Positions 60,688 through 64,000 of a stretch of 64,000 bases of DNA are shown here, piece after piece (the first letter of the stretch is position 1; the number at the start of each line of letters is the position of its first letter). Location of the stretch: the NCBI RefSeq assembly GCF_049847105.1, contig NZ_JBNCNS010000003.1:62001-126000 (forward strand), given 5' to 3'. This DNA comes from Gordonia sp049847105. GTDB taxonomy: Bacteria > Actinomycetota > Actinomycetes > Mycobacteriales > Mycobacteriaceae. Below the pieces are notes generated by a model. The model saw only the letters and a list, made by a program, of their open reading frames with translations. It made no database searches and had not been told where the DNA came from. The position numbers were made by a program, and so were the translations under genes.

Positions 60688-62376
60688 TCACTCCGGTGCG
60701 GCATCGACCCACCGCTTGGCCTCCGCATAGGCGGCGTCGACGGATTCGAACACTCGGTCGGTGGCCTCGAAGATGTTGTCGCGGCCGATGGCATCGACGA
60801 GACCTGCGCTCTCGATGCCCTTCATCAGCGGCGGCCGCACGCCCGCGAGCATGAATCTGCCGCCTTTGGCCCGTAGTTCGTCGGCGTGGGCGCGCAACAG
60901 TTTCTGCAACGTCGACGACGGGACGTCGGGCAGAGTGCGCACGCTGAGGATCAGCGCGCTGCGGCCGTTGTCGTCGCCGATGGTCGGCCAGGTCTCGGCG
61001 ATGCGCGGGACCTCGGCGAACAGCGCGACACCCGAATAGTCCAGGACGGTGATGCCCTCGGCCGGCAGGGTCTGCGGTGTGTCGACCACCCGCCAGCCGC
61101 CCTCGTCGGGGACGAGAGCAACCAACCGCGCTGCGCGCGCAGCCTGTACGCAGTAGAGGATCAGCGAGATCGCCGCGCCCACGAGGATGGCGTCCTGCAG
61201 GGGGATCTGGGTGGTGGCGATGAACGTGACGATCAAGGCGACGGCGCTCAACCTGGCGGTGCGGAACACCAGCACGATGTCGGACCACCGGCCCTGGATG
61301 AGTTCGAAGCCGATGACGAACAGAAGTCCGCCGATGACCGCCATCGGGATGATCTGCGCGGCAGAGCCGGCGATCAGGACGAGCAGGATCAGCCAGATGC
61401 CGGCGAACATCCCCGCCCACCGCGTCTGGGCGCCCGCCGACACCGCGACGCCGGTGCGCGACAGCGAGCCGCCGGTGGGCAGCGACCCGAAGAAACCGCC
61501 GATCAGGTTGGCCGCGCCCTGCGCGGAGAAGTCACCGGAGGCACTCGGCCGCGATTTGTCGGGGTTGGGGACGGCCGCCGAGATTCCGGCCGCCTGCGCC
61601 AGCGCCACCAGGGCGATGGCGAAAGCGCCGAGCAGCAGATCCGGGAACGCCGAGAGATCTGGGACGGTGAACGGCGGGAGGCTGTTCGGCACCTCGGCGA
61701 TGTCACCGACGGTCTCGACATCGGTCCCGATGACGGCGGTGACGGCGGTGACCACCACCAAGGCGATCAGGGTGGAATAGGACTCGAGCGGTTTGATGAA
61801 GCGGAACACCGCCCAGACGGCGACCGTGGCGAGTGCGACGAGCACCGCGTGTGACGACCATTGGGAGATGTGCGCGAAGGCATCGACGAACTTCATCACC
61901 GTGTTGTGGGCATCGGGTTTGTAGCCGGTGACATCCTTTATCACGCCTGCGACGATCTGAACGGCGATACCCACAGTGAAGCCGGTCATCACCGCACCCG
62001 AGACGAAGTCCATGATCGCGCCGATGCGGAGCAGGCCGAACAGAAGCATCACCGCACCGACGGCCACCGTCAGCATCGCGATGTTCCCGATGTCGTGGGG
62101 GTCGAGGCCTGCCTGCGAGAGCACGCTCTGCGCGGAGAGTGCGATCGCACTGGTCAGCGTCGTCACCATGAGCACGGTGCGAGAGAAGACGGAACCGACC
62201 AGGGTCGAGACCATCCCCGAGTAGAGGCCACTGACCGGGTTGAAGCCACCGATGCTGGCGTAGGCCATCCCCTCGGGGATAGAGAACAACGCGGTCACGA
62301 GCCCGGAGATCGCGTCTGCAGGACGCGGGCGCGAGATTCGGATGGTGGGACGTCGGAACCGGTTCACGACAGACAC
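60688..62376 (-). CDS. SulP-family anion transporter with STAS domain
   Basis: 562 residues. About 12-14 membrane helices: SGLVTALFSIPEGMAYASIGGFNPVSGLYSGM near 24-55 is the SulP signature, and SLPTGGSLSRTGVAVSAGAQT near 300 the second. A cytoplasmic STAS domain (about 440-555) follows. It transports sulfate, bicarbonate or a similar anion; which one cannot be told. GTG start 6 nt from a TAGGCT box, so leaderless. It is upstream of and co-directional with guaD, possibly read through into it. Confidence 0.93.
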   Translation of the reverse strand: MSVVNRFRRPTIRISRPRPADAISGLVTALFSIPEGMAYASIGGFNPVSGLYSGMVSTLVGSVFSRTVLMVTTLTSAIALSAQSVLSQAGLDPHDIGNIAMLTVAVGAVMLLFGLLRIGAIMDFVSGAVMTGFTVGIAVQIVAGVIKDVTGYKPDAHNTVMKFVDAFAHISQWSSHAVLVALATVAVWAVFRFIKPLESYSTLIALVVVTAVTAVIGTDVETVGDIAEVPNSLPPFTVPDLSAFPDLLLGAFAIALVALAQAAGISAAVPNPDKSRPSASGDFSAQGAANLIGGFFGSLPTGGSLSRTGVAVSAGAQTRWAGMFAGIWLILLVLIAGSAAQIIPMAVIGGLLFVIGFELIQGRWSDIVLVFRTARLSAVALIVTFIATTQIPLQDAILVGAAISLILYCVQAARAARLVALVPDEGGWRVVDTPQTLPAEGITVLDYSGVALFAEVPRIAETWPTIGDDNGRSALILSVRTLPDVPSSTLQKLLRAHADELRAKGGRFMLAGVRPPLMKGIESAGLVDAIGRDNIFEATDRVFESVDAAYAEAKRWVDAAPE

Positions 62377-62382
62377 TCGATC

Positions 62383-62388
62383 AGCCTA
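62383..62388 (-). promoter_or_regulatory. -10 hexamer, leaderless SulP gene
   Basis: TAGGCT on the minus strand, 6 nt before the GTG at 62376. Confidence 0.5.
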
Positions 62389-62430
62389 GGCGTCCGAACG
62401 CACGTCCACGCACCCAACGACCGCGATTTC

Positions 62431-62482
62431 CCCAGAACTTCACGACGTTCGAGTAGGCGAGCACGTTGGCCGCAGTTCTGGG
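62431..62482. repeat. Spaced inverted repeat in the SulP/GAP divergent gap
   Basis: Perfect 9-bp arms cccagaact (62431-62439) and agttctggg (62474-62482), 34 nt apart. They could be paired half-operators or a loose hairpin; nothing else is evident in 62389-62520. Confidence 0.35.
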
Positions 62483-62529
62483 ATACGGTCACCGAGACGA
62501 CTGTCGCCGTGCACGACCGAGGAGGTTCT

Positions 62530-63183
62530 GTGGGATCGGTATTGGGTGATCTGCTGCCACTGGCGGTCGGGGTGGCCATCTCACCGATCCCCATCATCGG
62601 CGCGATCCTGATGCTGCTCGGCAAGCACGCCCGGACGACGAGCATCGGGTTCGCGATCGGATGGTTGGCCGGGATCGTCATCGCCACCACGATTTTCGTG
62701 TTCGTCGGTGGTGCGGCCGGAGACTCCGATTCGAAGACCGGTGCCTGGATCAAGCTCGCGCTGGGGGTGCTGCTGCTCGCCGAGGGAATCCGCGAGTGGC
62801 GGGCGCGCGGCGCCGAACACTCGACGCCCAAGTGGATGGCGGCCATCGACGAGATGAAACCGTTCACCGCGCTGGGTCTCGGATTCGCCCTCTCCGCGAT
62901 CAATCCGAAGAACCTGATGATGTGTATTGCCGCGGGTGTGACGATCGGTGGCGCAGCCCTGTCCACCGGCTCGAACATCGTGGCGGTGGTGGTGTTCTCG
63001 CTACTGGCCGCGACGACGGTGGTGATTCCCGTTCTCGCGTATCAGGTGGCGGCCGAGCGTTTGCGGGATCCGTTGGACCGGCTCAAGGCCTGGCTGCAGG
63101 AGAACAACAAGACCGTCATGGCGACGCTGATCCTGGTGATCGGGGTCGTGCTGATCGGTAAGGGGATCTCGGGGCTGGGGTAA
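62530..63183 (+). CDS. GAP/Sap-family membrane protein (SfLAP)
   Basis: 217 residues, six membrane helices. DLLPLAVGVAISPIPIIGAILMLLG at the N-terminus and GLGFALSAINPKNLMM near 120 are the family signatures. In mycobacteria, GAP and Sap proteins help export glycopeptidolipid and sulfolipid to the cell surface, so an envelope-lipid transport role is likely but the lipid is unknown. The GTG at 62530 has GAGGAGG 4 nt upstream; the long open frame before it is antisense to SulP. Confidence 0.9.
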   Translation: MGSVLGDLLPLAVGVAISPIPIIGAILMLLGKHARTTSIGFAIGWLAGIVIATTIFVFVGGAAGDSDSKTGAWIKLALGVLLLAEGIREWRARGAEHSTPKWMAAIDEMKPFTALGLGFALSAINPKNLMMCIAAGVTIGGAALSTGSNIVAVVVFSLLAATTVVIPVLAYQVAAERLRDPLDRLKAWLQENNKTVMATLILVIGVVLIGKGISGLG

Positions 63184-63333
63184 TCATTTCCGGATCCTGA
63201 TGGACTGCGGGACATGTCGCACAACCGGGATGACCATATCGCCCGTCGGCGACGCGCAACCCCGGTAACGTCACCAAAGCACGCCTTCACTGTCGCAAAG
63301 GCACATTTCGCCGGACATTGTTAGGGGTATGAG

Positions 63334-64000
63334 GTGGTAGCGAAGCGACGTCTGATCGTGGCCGTGCTCGTGGTGGCCGCTGCCGTGACCGCCGCTTTGG
63401 CGCGCGCGGATGCCGCCCCGTCGGCGCAGTCGGTGCCTGCTCCCCGCTGGATCATGGTCTCCGGGTCGGTACCCGGTCTGGTGGACGCCGGGCTGCCCCA
63501 ATCGGAGCTCGACGATCTGAACGATCCGTCAACGCTGCTGTTGGTCCAGCATGTCTACACCAACAGCTATCTGCCGAACGGAACCCCGACCTTCAACTTC
63601 CGCAGCACGGCCGACCTGGCGCGTGCACTGAGGGCCGGTGAGATTCCGGATTCGATGCACTGGGTTCTGCTGGATCTGGAGGCGTCGTCGTTGACACCGC
63701 CACGTGACCAGCGCGATCCGATCGGCGCGCTGCGTCGTGCCGAGGATGTGGCCCATCGCTACGGCAAGGGCGTGATCTTCGCGCCCGCCATCGATCTGAT
63801 GAATGTGCTCGAACCCGGGTTGTCGGGGGATGCGCTCTATCAGGCGTTCATCGACCGGTTGGTCACCCCGGGTGCTGCGATCGCCGACGGTTTCGAGATC
63901 CAGGCGCAGCGCACGGAGGCGACCGAGTATGCGACCTCGTTCGTCAAGGAAGCCGTACAGGCCGCCTACGCTGCCAATCCCAGTGGTGCTCCGGTATTGG
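63334..64000 (+). CDS. Secreted protein of unknown function (3' end outside the window)
   Basis: At least 222 residues; no stop before the window edge. A GTG at 63334 begins a signal peptide (VVAKRRLIVAVLVVAAAVTAALARADA) of about 28 residues. The mature part starts APRWIMVSGSVPGLVDAGLP and contains MHWVLLDLEASS and GKGVIFAPAIDLM, alternating strands and helices that suggest a TIM-barrel-like extracellular enzyme. I do not recognise the family. The ATG at 63329 is in a frame that stops at once. The 150-bp gap before it shows no clear signal. Confidence 0.72.
   Translation, partial: MVAKRRLIVAVLVVAAAVTAALARADAAPSAQSVPAPRWIMVSGSVPGLVDAGLPQSELDDLNDPSTLLLVQHVYTNSYLPNGTPTFNFRSTADLARALRAGEIPDSMHWVLLDLEASSLTPPRDQRDPIGALRRAEDVAHRYGKGVIFAPAIDLMNVLEPGLSGDALYQAFIDRLVTPGAAIADGFEIQAQRTEATEYATSFVKEAVQAAYAANPSGAPVL

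Noticed and set aside
60886..61854. A 322-codon plus-strand frame opposite the SulP gene
   Set aside because: Antisense to a clear transporter; Asp/Gly/Arg-rich composition and no motif.

Overview
The window reads as a chromosomal segment of a mycolic-acid actinobacterium (order Mycobacteriales), most likely Gordonia or a close relative. GC content and codon use are uniformly high, coding density is near 95 percent, and there are many GTG starts. F420-dependent enzymes and mycolata-specific cell-envelope genes are present, and gene order matches Mycobacterium tuberculosis in several blocks. I saw no rRNA, tRNA, CRISPR array, prophage or intact insertion sequence.

Layout. 1-5.2 kb: a carbinolamine-dehydratase-like/VOC fusion, a DUF559-type nuclease-like gene bracketed by two copies of a palindromic element, malic enzyme, and a GntR regulator coupled to an MFS transporter. 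5.2-15.1 kb: an envelope-glycan block with a large DUF6541-type membrane protein, galE, rmlB, rmlA-rmlC, a DUF2304 protein with a polyprenyl-phosphate glycosyltransferase (Rv3632/Rv3631-like), a second GT2 and a flippase. 15.1-25.4 kb: M1 peptidase, DoxX, a Pls-type membrane non-ribosomal peptide synthetase, a lipase/esterase with two small membrane proteins, an F420-type oxidoreductase, and an ABC exporter behind a SoxR-like operator. 25.4-44.4 kb: a DUF222/HNH gene, then a block collinear with Rv0407-Rv0417 (fgd, pta-ackA, pknG-glnH-glnX, mutT3, thiE, TPP riboswitch, thiO-thiS-thiG) interrupted by a secreted protein, a TetR regulator, an AGPS-like flavoprotein, a stand-alone LeuA regulatory domain and a truncated nitroreductase. 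44.4-49.3 kb: an ABC-2 transporter pair and a large LuxR regulator. 49.4-54.6 kb: a translationally coupled plsB-plsC-WS/DGAT glycerolipid operon (Rv2482c-Rv2484c-like). 54.6-64 kb: phosphoribosyltransferase, SnoaL-like, SCO6745-like, DMT transporter, an orphan ATP-grasp enzyme, guanine deaminase, SulP transporter, a GAP/Sap protein and a secreted protein cut by the window edge.

Working together. Main themes are envelope polysaccharide precursors (UDP-Gal, dTDP-Rha, polyprenyl-P sugars), acetate and anaplerotic metabolism under amino-acid sensing (malic enzyme, Pta-AckA, GlnH-GlnX-PknG), thiamine synthesis under riboswitch control, and phospholipid/neutral-lipid assembly.

Two features recur. 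First, about 17 genes have a TAnnnT hexamer 6 to 8 nt before the start codon, the layout of leaderless transcripts. Second, short tandem repeats with a 21-bp period occur at three separate places. The least explained items are the palindromic-element/DUF559 pair, the Pls-type synthetase, the 21-bp arrays, the small leaderless ORF heading the glnX-glnH-pknG operon, and the envelope-glycan block. Family names and M. tuberculosis comparisons come from recall; no database search was run.
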